A stretch of DNA of 18,586 nucleotides from NCBI GenBank assembly GCA_041744735.1, contig JBGTKH010000138.1:1-18586 (forward strand), given 5' to 3'. The translations under genes were made by a program, and so were the position numbers. Source of the stretch: JBGTKH01 sp041744735 (GTDB lineage: Bacteria > Planctomycetota > Planctomycetia > Pirellulales > Pirellulaceae). The notes below the pieces were generated by a model. It had not been told where the DNA came from and made no database searches. It saw nothing but the letters and a program-made list of their open reading frames with translations. Position 1 is the stretch's first letter, and each line of letters opens with the position of its first letter. Positions 6,087-14,328 of this stretch are shown piece by piece.

Positions 6087-6480
6087 CTACGGACTAGGAT
6101 TCGTCTTGGGGCCAGTGCCCGACCTTACGACCCTGTTGGCCTCGGCCTGCAGATGCAGGAGTTCGAAACGTTCGCTCCAGGTCATGGACGCGTCGGTCAG
6201 ACTGATCTCCAAACGCTTGTCCTGTCTGCGTTGCTCGATCCACTGGTTTGCCGCGTCCAACCAGAATTGCGCTTCGTCGTGTTTCGATATTCTTGTTTGC
6301 CAGCATCGCTCTCAACCGCCAGCCGAGCCAATGACACCGGCCTTTCCAAATCGTCGTCCTCGCGCTCCGAGAGGCTGCAAATCCAGGCCAGCAGATTGGC
6401 GAGGTGCGGGTCATTTGTCTGGCCGAACTCATCTAGGCTAGTTGCAGAGTCCGCGCGGTACCGTGCGAAACAAGAGTCGA
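6087..6480 (-). pseudogene. Remnant of the TPR tail of a planctomycete Ser/Thr-kinase-type protein
   Basis: Two minus-strand frames together recall the C-terminal tetratricopeptide part of large planctomycete WD40/TPR or kinase-TPR proteins. Upstream (about 6290-6430) reads TNDPHLANLLAWICSL and later VSLARLAVESD, resembling the usual 'DP.lAN..AW.CvL...RLAE.Av..dP' repeat. Downstream, in another frame (6087-6285), it reads KHDEAQFWLDAANQWIEQRR and then MTWSERFELLHLQAEA, resembling the final 'deA..WL..A..Wi' and 'W..RlEL..L..EA' helices. The segment that should join them (a full TPR with an 'YLNTLG' type motif) is missing, so an out-of-frame internal deletion near 6288 is likely. No kinase or WD40 part is present. 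Not expected to make a working protein. Confidence 0.6.
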
Positions 6481-6625
6481 TGAAGCACGAAATAGAACGA
6501 CAAATCTCGGATAAACTGCCGTGAGTGTGGAATTCATCCGGGATTGATTTCATCGTGACGATTCGTGAACTTTGGGTAACTTGCAGGATTTGGTGATTTG
6601 CCGCCGTTCGTAGACTCGGTTTGCG

Positions 6626-7427
6626 ATGGACGTTCTTTATCTTCTCCGACATAGCCGTCATCACGACGTCGAAATCTGTATGTCGTTACGCAGTGTGGCC
6701 AAGTACATGCCGTGGGTCGGAAAAGTTTGGGTGTTCGGCGACCGGCCGGCGTTTTTGTCGAACGATACGTCGTTGATCCAGCACGTGCCGCATGAGTACA
6801 CGGCGCGGGTGGGCGGGTTTCGCACGCCGGTGACCAATGGGTTTCTGCTGCTGTTTCTGGCGTCGTTGATCCCGGAGTTGAGCTTCGAGTTCATTTGGTT
6901 CTGCGACGACTACATCCTACTCGACGAAGTGTCCGAACCGCTGATCCGCCGCGATCGCTACTTGGGAGACTTGAGCCAAGTGAAAAATCGCGGGCGGGCA
7001 GACGTACGACACGCTGCGGCGGCTGGGCTATCCGGGGCTGAATTTCGAATCCCACACGCCCCGCTACCTGACCAAGAAGCGAGTGTTCGACGCCTACTGC
7101 GACCTGAAAGACTTCGTCAGCCAGGACCGCTGGTTCGGAATGCTGGGTGCGACGGCCATCATGAACCACGCACTGAAAACTGAACGTGAGAAAATTCAGT
7201 TGACGTTGGTTCGTCAGGAGAATCTGGTCGCCGGATTTTACGACAAGCCTGCCGAGTACGAGCAGATCGTCGAGCGCAGCGCGGACAAGAAGTTTTTGAA
7301 CTTCGACGACGTGGCATTCAGCGCTGGCATGGAACGCTTCCTGGCTGAAAGATTTTCCAGTCCGTCAATCTACGAGAAGCAAGGTTTCGGCGACGAGCGC
7401 GAGCCCGGTTTGGCGCAGCGTTCATAA
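6626..7427 (+). pseudogene. Stealth-like sugar transferase split by a frameshift
   Basis: The first part (ATG 6626 to about 6994) reads MDVLYLLRHSRHHDVEICMS and then SLRSVAKYMPWVGKVWVFGD, followed by FIWFCDDYILLDE. This resembles the N-terminal and DD-containing conserved regions of Stealth-type sugar-phosphate transferases and GT-A glycosyltransferases (compare 'lrySLRSieky.pWvrkiyivtd' and 'FiylnDDffl'). The second part continues in the +1 frame as GQTYDTLRRLGYPGLNFESH, HTPRYLTKKRVFDAY and DRWFGML up to the stop at 7425-7427. The break coincides with CGGG repeated at 6991-6994 and 6995-6998. Removing one copy restores an unbroken 265-residue protein (KNRGQTYDTL). A recent mutation or assembly error is likelier than programmed frameshifting. 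It would act on cell-surface polysaccharide in the cytoplasm. Confidence 0.65.
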
Positions 7428-7560
7428 CCGCGCGGTGCGAACGACCAGTTGCTGAGATAGTGTCGCCGCGCATTTCTTGCGAGCGTCCCGAAGCAACTCG
7501 TCCACGACCAGACTTGCCTTTAGGTTTCTGGCGTTGGGAGGCGTTTCGGGGGACGATTGA

Positions 7561-7589
7561 TTGACGCGGGCCTGGGAACTGTGCACAAT
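7561..7589 (+). promoter_or_regulatory. Candidate promoter of the PPC / DUF1549 operon
   Basis: TTGACG (7561-7566), a 17-base spacer and CACAAT (7584-7589) resemble a sigma-70 type promoter. The start point would be near 7596, leaving a leader of about 58 bases to the ATG at 7654. No operator is evident. Judged by eye only. Confidence 0.35.
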
Positions 7590-7653
7590 GATGGCAGTTT
7601 TGTCCAGCCGCTTGATGTCCCTCCGCCCTGCCGCACAGTGAGTCCTGCCTGTG

Positions 7654-9639
7654 ATGAAGCGATTTCCTGTTCCTGCTGCCGGCTTGTTGGTGTGTGGGCT
7701 GTTGGTTTCGCAGGTGCGTGCCCAGCCGTCATTGACGCATGCCGTGCCCGCAGCCGTGACGCCCGGCAAGACGGTTGAATTGACGTTGCATGGGGCGAAG
7801 TTGGATGAGCCGCTGAGCATTTGGACCAGCTTCCCTGCCAACGTGGAGTTGGTGGCGGCCGAAGGTGACAAGCCCAACCCGGCGAAGCGGACGTATCGAG
7901 TGACGCTGGATGCCAACGTGCCGGTTGGGTACGGCGGAATTGTGGTGGCCACGGCCGAAGGGGCGTCGGATGCGCTGGTCGTGTTGATCGACGATCTGCC
8001 GACTGTGGCGGACAGCGGCGCGAACACGACCCCCGCGGACGCTCAGCGGATTGAATTGCCCGTGGCGGTTGACGGCACGGCACAGGCCGCAGGTTCTCGC
8101 TTCTATACCTTCGCGGCCAAAGCGGGCCAGCGAATCGCGGTAGAGGTCATCGCGCGGCGGATGACTTCGCCGCTGGACCCGGTGGTCTGGCTGCGGGATG
8201 CCAATGGCCGCGAGCTGCTGTATGCCGACGACGACTTGAGCCTCGGTGCCGATTGCCGGTTGGCTTACACGTTCCAGGCCGATGGTGAATATCTGCTTGA
8301 GCTGCGCGACAATGCATTTCAGGGCGGCGGGCGATTTCGGCTGCGGGTCGGCGATTTTCCCCTCGTCACCACGCCGTATCCGCTCGGCGGTAGAGTCGGC
8401 GCGACGGCGACGATTGACTTCGCTAGTCTCGCGGAGGACATGATCGAGCCGCTGAGCATCAACGTGCCGGCGGCGGTGTCCGTTGGTCGGCTGGACGTTG
8501 GCGGACGAGTGCCCGGGGGTACGTCGTCCGCCATGGCGCTGTTGGCGGCGAGCAACTTGGCGGAAGTTTTAGAACAGGAACCAAACGACAAGCCGGAGCA
8601 AGCGACGGCCATCACGTTGCCCTGTGCAGTCAACGGCCGGTTTCAGGCGGAGAGGGATCGCGATTGGTTTCAGTTCGATGCGAAGAAGGGACAGCAGTTC
8701 ACATTCGCGGTGACGGCCCGGCGGTTGGGGTCGCCGAGCTTTGTGTACATGCGGCTCACGAATGCCAGCGGCGGACAGTTGGCTGAGACGGTCGTCAGCG
8801 ACACCGAAGATGAATCGTTCACTTATACAATCCCGGCCGACGGCAGCTATCGGCTGTCGGCGGAAGAGTTACTGCGGCGCGGCGGTGCGGAGTTTACCTA
8901 CCGCGTTGAGATCGCGCCGAACGATTGTTTCTCATTGGCATTGAAAAGCGACAAGGACGGCCGCTATAAGTTCCTGGCGGGAAAGGATGGCGCGCTGGCG
9001 ATCGACGTTGTCTGCCAGCGCAAAGGATATGACGGGCCGATTACGTTGGGCGTCGAATCGACTGCCGGCGAGTTTCAACTCTATGGCAATGTGATTGCTG
9101 AGAAGCAGGCCGCCGCGAAGCTCATCGCCCTCGTCCCACCCAACGTCACGCCTGCCGATTTGGCGACGCTGCGAATCGTCGGTAAGGCGACGATCGACGG
9201 CCGCGTAGTTACAGTGCCGGCTGCAACGACGGCACTGGTGCGAACTCGCTGGCCGCAACTGACATTCCCGCCCGCGTGGCTCGACGGGTTGGTGAGCGTG
9301 GCGATCGGCAACGACGTCGAACCGTTCTACACGGCCGCCGTGAATCAAGACGCGGTCTCGTTTCCACAGGCCGAAGGGAAAGCACAATTCACCATAGCCC
9401 TGGAGCGAAAGAACAAGGAATTCAAAGACCCGCTGATCGTGTTGGTGGACGGATTGCCCGCGGGTTGTTCTTATGACGTCAAACGCAACGGCAACGGCGA
9501 CAAGGAAACGTACGACGTGACGCTGAGCGGACCGAAGGATCGGCCGGCCGGCGAGCACACGATCAGCGTCGTCAGCTACGCCGAATTCAAGGGCCGCGGT
9601 CAGCACGTGCTGAGTCGCGTGACACTGAAACCAAACTAG
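7654..9639 (+). CDS. Secreted PPC-domain protein, partner of the DUF1549/DUF1553 protein
   Basis: The 661-residue protein (ATG 7654; a GTG lies immediately before it) has a clean signal peptide, MKRFPVPAAGLLVCGLLVS, followed by VRAQ. Two bacterial pre-peptidase C-terminal (PPC) beta-sandwich domains are visible: about 137-235 (RFYTFAAKAGQRIAVEVIA and DGEYLLELRDN) and about 308-420 (EQEPNDKPEQATAI, DRDWFQFDAKKGQQF, DGSYRLSAEE). The EPND motif is typical of the domain start. The C-terminal 240 residues look like further beta-sandwich modules. No protease domain is present, so the PPC modules probably bind surface or polymer ligands. Planctomycetes commonly encode such proteins next to DUF1549/DUF1553 proteins, as here: the next gene starts 15 bases on, clearly one operon. 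Role inferred: cell-surface or periplasmic component, perhaps in polysaccharide handling. Confidence 0.8.
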   Translation: MKRFPVPAAGLLVCGLLVSQVRAQPSLTHAVPAAVTPGKTVELTLHGAKLDEPLSIWTSFPANVELVAAEGDKPNPAKRTYRVTLDANVPVGYGGIVVATAEGASDALVVLIDDLPTVADSGANTTPADAQRIELPVAVDGTAQAAGSRFYTFAAKAGQRIAVEVIARRMTSPLDPVVWLRDANGRELLYADDDLSLGADCRLAYTFQADGEYLLELRDNAFQGGGRFRLRVGDFPLVTTPYPLGGRVGATATIDFASLAEDMIEPLSINVPAAVSVGRLDVGGRVPGGTSSAMALLAASNLAEVLEQEPNDKPEQATAITLPCAVNGRFQAERDRDWFQFDAKKGQQFTFAVTARRLGSPSFVYMRLTNASGGQLAETVVSDTEDESFTYTIPADGSYRLSAEELLRRGGAEFTYRVEIAPNDCFSLALKSDKDGRYKFLAGKDGALAIDVVCQRKGYDGPITLGVESTAGEFQLYGNVIAEKQAAAKLIALVPPNVTPADLATLRIVGKATIDGRVVTVPAATTALVRTRWPQLTFPPAWLDGLVSVAIGNDVEPFYTAAVNQDAVSFPQAEGKAQFTIALERKNKEFKDPLIVLVDGLPAGCSYDVKRNGNGDKETYDVTLSGPKDRPAGEHTISVVSYAEFKGRGQHVLSRVTLKPN

Positions 9640-9654
9640 AGGATCTTTCAAAAC

Positions 9655-12156
9655 ATGAAACGCAATTGCGATTCGAATTGGTTGGCAACGAAAGCCCCCG
9701 GTTACGTTTTGATTGTGATGGCCACCCTCTTCATGGTGGGCAACGTTGCTTTGGGGGCTGAATCATTCGAACCGATTGTGGTCGGCCAACCGCAGCGGAT
9801 TGACGTGTTTCCCGCCAGCGTGAAGTTGACGGGCCCGCGGCAGCAAATGCACTTCGTCGTGACTGGCCACTATGCCGACGGTAGCCTGCAAGACTTGACG
9901 CGCGCGGCACAGTTTACGACCAGTAATGCGAACGTGGTGATGGTCGAAAACAGCGTCGCAATGCCGAAGGGTAACGGCGACGCGGAGATTGTTGTCATGG
10001 CCGGCGGCCAAGAGGCAAAAGTGCCGGTGACCGTTACGGGCCAGTCGCAGACGGAACCGGTGTCGTTCGAGTACGGCACGCTGGTTGCGCTCTCCAAGCA
10101 AGGCTGCAATGCGGGAGCCTGCCACGGCTCGCCGAGCGGCAAAGGCGGCTTTCGCCTGTCGTTGCGAGCGTTCGATCCCGCGGTGGACAAAATAACGCTG
10201 ATCCGCGAAGATTTTGGCCGCCGCACGAATCCGCTGAACCCGGACGCCAGCCTGTTGCTGTCCAAGCCGATGATGAAGGTGCCTCACGGCGGCGGCATGA
10301 AGTTGAAACGCGGCGACGCGGCCTACCAGGTGCTGCACGACTGGATCGCGGAAGGCTGCCGGCTCGATCCTGCTGGTGCGCCGCGTTGTGTGAAGCTGGA
10401 AGTCTATCCGCCGTCGGGCCGCGTGTTGAAGCGGCCGGCACATACGCAGCAGATTTGCGTGCTGGCACATTTTTCTGACGGTTCGATCCGCGATGTGACG
10501 CCACTGGCCGTCTACTCCAGCTCGGATGAAGAGGTGGCCACAGTCACCGCGGACGGCTTGGCGATCGGCCACGACCGCGGCGAAGCGGCGATCGTTGTGC
10601 GATACCTGGAGTTCATCGACACGACGTTCATCACGTTCGTCAAAGACATTGAAGGGTTTGCTTGGAACGATCCGCCGGCCAGCAACTACATCGACGAGTT
10701 GGTCAACGCCAAACTCAATCAACTTAAATTCCTGCCGGCCGAATTGTGCACCGACGAGGAATTTATTCGCCGCGTCTATCTGGACGTGATCGGGCTGCTG
10801 CCGACGGTCGCAGAGTCGCAAGCGTTTCTGGCCGATCCCGCGCCGGACAAGCGGGCGAAGCTGATCGACGCGCTGCTCGATCGGCCCGAGTACGCCAAGT
10901 TCTGGACGCTCAAGTGGGGCGACCTGTTGCGGCTAACCAGCACGCAGGTCGGCAGCGAAGGCGTTTACAAATATCATCGCTGGGTGCAGCGGGCGATCGC
11001 CGAGAACATGCCGTATGATCAATTCGCCCGCGAGTTGCTCACCGCGTCGGGCAGCACGCTGACCAACCCGCCCGCGAACTTTTACCGCACGGCGGCCGAC
11101 GTGAACGATTGCGTCGAGAGCATTTCGCAAGTGTTTTTGGGTGCCCGGCTACAATGTGCCAAGTGCCACAATCATCCGTTCGAGCGCTGGACGCAGGACA
11201 ACTACTATGGCATGGCCGCGTTCTTCAATCGCGTGCAGAAAAAAAAGTCCACGCGGCCCGACGACATGTTCGTGTATCTGGCACGCAGCGGCGAGGTGAC
11301 TCAGCCGCGCACCGGCCAGCAAATGAAACCGTGGTTACCGCTGGCCGGTTCGGTGGAACCAATCGCCGACCAGGACCGCCGCGAGATGTTCGCCGATTGG
11401 CTGACCAAGCCGGACAATCCGTTCTTCGCCAAGATCGAAGCCAATCGGATCTGGAGCCACCTGTTGGGCCGCGGTATCGTCGATCCGCCGGACGATTTCC
11501 GCGAATCGAATCCGCCGTCGAACGCCGCGCTGTTGGACGCGCTGGCCAAGGATTTTGTCGATCAAGGCTTCGATCGCAAGCACATGATTCACACGATCCT
11601 GAACAGCCGCACGTACCAAGCCAGCTCACGGGCCAGCGACTTCAACAAGGACGACGCCAACGGAAAATACTTCTCGCACTATCAGCCGCGGCTGTTGGGC
11701 GCCGAGCAACTGCTGGATGCGATCTGCCACGTGACCGAGGTCGATGAGAAGTTCGGCTCGCTGCCCGCAGGGACGCGAGCCACGCAACTGCCGTCGCCCG
11801 ATTTGGCGAAGAACGACTTCCTGAAAATCTTCGGCCAGCCCGAACGGCAGACGGTTTGCGCGTGCGAGCGATCGACGGAATCCAATCTGGGCCAGGCCCT
11901 GCAGCTATACAACGGGCCGCTGATCCACGAGAAGCTGCGCAATGCGAATAACCGCTTCCGCCGGCTGCTCACGGCCGGCAAGTCAAACGACCAGGTGGTT
12001 TGCGAACTGTACATGGCCGCCCTCAGCCGCCAACCCGGCGATGCCGAGCTCGAAGCCGCGCGGCGGCACATCGAATCCAAGGAGGACCGCCTGCAAGCCC
12101 TCGAAGACGTGTGCTGGGCCATTGTGAATATGAATGAGTTCCTGTTCCAACATTGA
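9655..12156 (+). CDS. DUF1549/DUF1553 cytochrome-like protein with Ig-like (Big_2) domains
   Basis: The 833-residue protein begins with a basic stretch and a hydrophobic segment (VLIVMATLFMVGNVALGA), so it is exported. Ig-like Big_2 modules occupy about 45-128 (VFPASVKLTG, GHYADGSLQDLT) and 247-330 (AHFSDGSIRDVTPLAVYSSS). Between them, GCNAGACHG (150-158) and HDWIAEGC correspond to the planctomycete cytochrome-C-like region, with C-x4-CH instead of C-x2-CH. DUF1549 (PSCyt2) spans roughly 345-545 (YIDELVNAKL, RRVYLDVIGLLPT, RLQCAKCHNHPFERW with a true CxxCH at 501-505), and DUF1553 (PSD1) about 570-825 (NPFFAKIEANRIWSHLLGRG, ILNSRTYQASS). These proteins are abundant in planctomycetes and thought to be periplasmic, possibly redox-active in degradation of sulfated polysaccharides, but unproven. 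The usual DUF1501 partner gene is absent downstream. Confidence 0.9.
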   Translation: MKRNCDSNWLATKAPGYVLIVMATLFMVGNVALGAESFEPIVVGQPQRIDVFPASVKLTGPRQQMHFVVTGHYADGSLQDLTRAAQFTTSNANVVMVENSVAMPKGNGDAEIVVMAGGQEAKVPVTVTGQSQTEPVSFEYGTLVALSKQGCNAGACHGSPSGKGGFRLSLRAFDPAVDKITLIREDFGRRTNPLNPDASLLLSKPMMKVPHGGGMKLKRGDAAYQVLHDWIAEGCRLDPAGAPRCVKLEVYPPSGRVLKRPAHTQQICVLAHFSDGSIRDVTPLAVYSSSDEEVATVTADGLAIGHDRGEAAIVVRYLEFIDTTFITFVKDIEGFAWNDPPASNYIDELVNAKLNQLKFLPAELCTDEEFIRRVYLDVIGLLPTVAESQAFLADPAPDKRAKLIDALLDRPEYAKFWTLKWGDLLRLTSTQVGSEGVYKYHRWVQRAIAENMPYDQFARELLTASGSTLTNPPANFYRTAADVNDCVESISQVFLGARLQCAKCHNHPFERWTQDNYYGMAAFFNRVQKKKSTRPDDMFVYLARSGEVTQPRTGQQMKPWLPLAGSVEPIADQDRREMFADWLTKPDNPFFAKIEANRIWSHLLGRGIVDPPDDFRESNPPSNAALLDALAKDFVDQGFDRKHMIHTILNSRTYQASSRASDFNKDDANGKYFSHYQPRLLGAEQLLDAICHVTEVDEKFGSLPAGTRATQLPSPDLAKNDFLKIFGQPERQTVCACERSTESNLGQALQLYNGPLIHEKLRNANNRFRRLLTAGKSNDQVVCELYMAALSRQPGDAELEAARRHIESKEDRLQALEDVCWAIVNMNEFLFQH

Positions 12157-12351
12157 GCCGAATTCCGGCCAAAACCGCCGAATCGTTGGGAACTGGCCGG
12201 TGTTCAATTCCACAGTGGCCGCCAGTTTACCGGGCGTCGAAAAAGTTCATTTGCCGAATGTGCTCTGGTTTACGGCCAGCGTCCAGCAGATAATCGAAGA
12301 AGTGGCTTGCGCTGGCAGCGAGCCGTCTAAGTGAATTAGGGGATACAGATC

Positions 12352-13926
12352 ATGTCGCGAAGATTCCGCCTCCTCGGCGTTTGTGTCGTTGCTGTGTTGA
12401 TTGTCACGCTCTCGGTTCATTCAGCATTGCTGGGCCAAGATCGGGGACCGGGCGGCGGTGGACCTCCAGGAGGCGGTGGACCGGGCGGATCGATCGGCGG
12501 CGGTGGGCCGCCAGGCGGTGGCTCGTTTGGACCGGCGGATTTTCTGCGGCGGCTGGATGCAAACGGCAACGGCATGATTGATCCGGATGAGACGCAAGGC
12601 CGGGCCGGTTATTTCATCCAACGCATTGCTCAGGAGAATCCTCAGTTCGACTTCTCCCGGCCGGTATCGATCGACACGCTCGCTCGGCAACTGGACCAAA
12701 TGCGTGAGCAACGTTCGAGCTCTGGTGGACCACCGCCGACTTCTCAATCTTCCTCGAACAGCAGTAGTTCTAGCAGCAGCAGTTCGTCGGCGTCCAAACC
12801 CAAGACCGAGCCGCTGGTGCCCGGTTTCGGCGTGGAGATGGCCCTGACCATTCCCGGTGGATTCGGCGATGCCACCGTGTTTGGTTCCGCGGGCACTCCG
12901 ACTGCGACGATCTCCGACTCCGATCGGCGCGAGGCAGACGATCGGCTCAGCCGCTACGACCAAAACCGGGATGGCTTCTTGGACAAGAATGAAATCGCTC
13001 AAGGGCGCTGGAGCGACGATCCGTTTCAATATGACAAGAACCGTGACGGCAAGCTGAGCCGCGACGAATTGGCCATGCGCTACGCCGTCCGCCGCACGGA
13101 AGAGGAGACGCGGCGCGCGGCCTACGCGGCGGCGAACTCCAACAGTTCCAGCGGTTCATCGGGTTCCGTGAATGCGAGTACTTACGGCGGCAGTGGATCT
13201 TCCGGCGGCGATCAGCGCCGCGAGGGAGACGGCGGGCGCCCGTCGTGGTTTTCGGGACGAAGTTCAAGCTCCGGCAGTTCTAGCACAACTTCTAAAGGCA
13301 GCGAAACCGCGGCCAACGACACCAAATCCTACCGCTTCCTGTCGGCGACCGAGCGACTCCCGAAGGGCTTGCCCGATTGGTTCGCCCGCTGCGACGCGGA
13401 CGCCGACGGCCAAGTGGTGATGACCGAGTATGCGGCATCATGGTCGGATGCCACGGTGGCCGAGTTCCTCAAATTCGATGGCAACGGCGACGGCGTGATC
13501 ACGCCTCAAGAATGCATCGTGGCCAAAGACAACGGCGTCGTGCGCGGTGACACTTCGCAGATCGGCGGGAGCAGCAGCAGCTCGTCACGCTTCGGTTCAT
13601 CCGGTGGCTCATCGTATTCACGGACATCAACTTCAACTCCGTCGGCACCTCCTGCCGCAGCGCCATCCGCGGATGTCGTCGCGATTGCAGACACAACCGC
13701 CGAAGCCGCGCCCGCCGCGGTTGCTTCGTCACTCAACCAGCCTCCGATCAATCCCGCCTACCTGAGCTATGCTCAAGGGTTGATCAAGAAATATGACAAG
13801 AGCAACGACGGTGTGTTAACCAAGGACGAATGGATCGCAATGTCCAGCAGCCCCGAGGCCGCCGACGCCGACGGCAATGGCCAAATCACGGCCGAAGAAC
13901 TTGCTCGCTTCTCGGCCAGACGTTAA
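12352..13926 (+). CDS. Secreted protein with seven EF-hand calcium-binding loops
   Basis: The 524-residue protein has a signal peptide (RRFRLLGVCVVAVLIVTLSV) and then a Gly/Pro-rich stretch (about 31-60). Seven canonical 12-residue EF-hand loops, each with acidic positions 1, 3, 5 and 12, are visible: DANGNGMIDPDE (about 69), DQNRDGFLDKNE (202), DKNRDGKLSRDE (227), DADADGQVVMTE (347), DGNGDGVITPQE (375), DKSNDGVLTKDE (481) and DADGNGQITAEE (504). They fall in groups separated by Ser-rich low-complexity linkers (about 131-150, 261-315, 405-430) and an Ala/Pro-rich linker (430-460). The layout suggests an extracellular calcium-binding or matrix protein rather than an enzyme. It starts 195 bases after the DUF1549 gene, so it is likely a separate unit. 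The intervening 12157-12351 holds no gene I can support. Confidence 0.85.
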   Translation: MSRRFRLLGVCVVAVLIVTLSVHSALLGQDRGPGGGGPPGGGGPGGSIGGGGPPGGGSFGPADFLRRLDANGNGMIDPDETQGRAGYFIQRIAQENPQFDFSRPVSIDTLARQLDQMREQRSSSGGPPPTSQSSSNSSSSSSSSSSASKPKTEPLVPGFGVEMALTIPGGFGDATVFGSAGTPTATISDSDRREADDRLSRYDQNRDGFLDKNEIAQGRWSDDPFQYDKNRDGKLSRDELAMRYAVRRTEEETRRAAYAAANSNSSSGSSGSVNASTYGGSGSSGGDQRREGDGGRPSWFSGRSSSSGSSSTTSKGSETAANDTKSYRFLSATERLPKGLPDWFARCDADADGQVVMTEYAASWSDATVAEFLKFDGNGDGVITPQECIVAKDNGVVRGDTSQIGGSSSSSSRFGSSGGSSYSRTSTSTPSAPPAAAPSADVVAIADTTAEAAPAAVASSLNQPPINPAYLSYAQGLIKKYDKSNDGVLTKDEWIAMSSSPEAADADGNGQITAEELARFSARR

Positions 13927-13977
13927 GGTAGAGCCGTTGTAGTTCGTGTTGCTGATCGATTTGTCGCCGAATTCGCG

Positions 13978-14027
13978 CGTGAGCCGCAGGGCTCACGAAC
14001 TTAGTCGTGGCTGAGACGGTCTCAGCC
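13978..14027. repeat. Two consecutive perfect hairpins after the EF-hand gene
   Basis: CGTGAGCC (13978-13985) pairs with GGCTCACG (13990-13997), loop GCAG. GGCTGAGAC (14009-14017) pairs with GTCTCAGCC (14019-14027) around one base. They start 52 bases after the stop codon of the EF-hand gene and could end its transcript. No T-tract follows. Confidence 0.75.
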
Positions 14028-14088
14028 GCACCATCGCGACAACGGGGCGGCGGTGGCTAAACCCTCCAGCCTCCGCTTTACCCACAAA

Positions 14089-14135
14089 GAATTCAGCCGA
14101 GTAGTTTACTGACGGCTGAATTCTTGCGAATTCAG
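14089..14135. repeat. Three-copy palindrome with two mutually exclusive hairpins
   Basis: GAATTCAGCCG (14089-14099) pairs perfectly with CGGCTGAATTC (14113-14123), and CTGAATTC (14116-14123) pairs instead with GAATTCAG (14128-14135). The middle arm can pair with only one neighbour at a time. The copy at 14128 continues to GCTAC, the border shared with other palindromes here. It lies just upstream of the putative acpP promoter. The other bases of 13927-14160 show no coding potential. Confidence 0.7.
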
Positions 14136-14166
14136 CTACAACGACGAGAGATGGGGCGATCCTATC

Positions 14167-14196
14167 TTGACCAAGCTTGTGGAGTTCCTCTATTCT
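14167..14196 (+). promoter_or_regulatory. Candidate promoter of acpP-fabF
   Basis: TTGACC (14167-14172), an 18-base spacer and TATTCT (14191-14196) fit the sigma-70 consensus well for a GC-rich genome. Transcription would start near 14203, just before the 17-bp tandem repeat, leaving a leader of about 126 bases. Judged by eye. Confidence 0.4.
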
Positions 14197-14208
14197 GTTG
14201 AGTTTGAA

Positions 14209-14242
14209 TTCGAGCGTAAGCAAACTTCGAGCGTAAGCAAAC
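14209..14242. repeat. Perfect 17-bp tandem duplication in the acpP leader
   Basis: TTCGAGCGTAAGCAAAC occurs at 14209-14225 and again directly at 14226-14242 without change. It falls just downstream of the candidate promoter, so it would be in the 5' leader of the acpP transcript. The inner GTAAGC word also appears in the palindrome at 15903-15959. Confidence 0.9.
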
Positions 14243-14328
14243 CTTGTGGATCGTATCTTTCAACCGGAAAACATGACGGAGCCGCGCGGCGGCTCCCGCA
14301 TTTCCCGTTAATTAGGAGGGTGGTGCAG

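Noticed and set aside
5634..6524. 296-residue open frame on +
   Set aside because: It is antisense to the small secreted protein and to the TPR remnant, is rich in Arg/Ser/Pro, and has no recognisable domain or start signal.
6985..7005. Programmed ribosomal frameshift in the Stealth-like gene
   Set aside because: No slippery heptamer or downstream pseudoknot is evident, and a plain 4-base tandem duplication explains the shift completely.
7422..8083. Minus-strand frames 7422-8027 and 7520-8083
   Set aside because: They overlap the signal peptide and start of the PPC protein on the other strand and have low-complexity, Arg/Pro-rich products.
8932..10821. Minus-strand frames 8932-9651 and 9763-10821
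   Set aside because: Long, but antisense to the PPC and DUF1549 genes, which have clear domains; the products look like reversed GC-rich coding sequence.
11109..11747. Plus-strand frame of 212 residues inside the DUF1549 gene
   Set aside because: It is an overlapping frame within a well-supported gene, Arg-rich and without motifs.
12134..12334. 66-residue open frame after the DUF1549 gene
   Set aside because: It overlaps the end of that gene, lacks a ribosome binding site and resembles no family; most of it is probably leader for the EF-hand gene.
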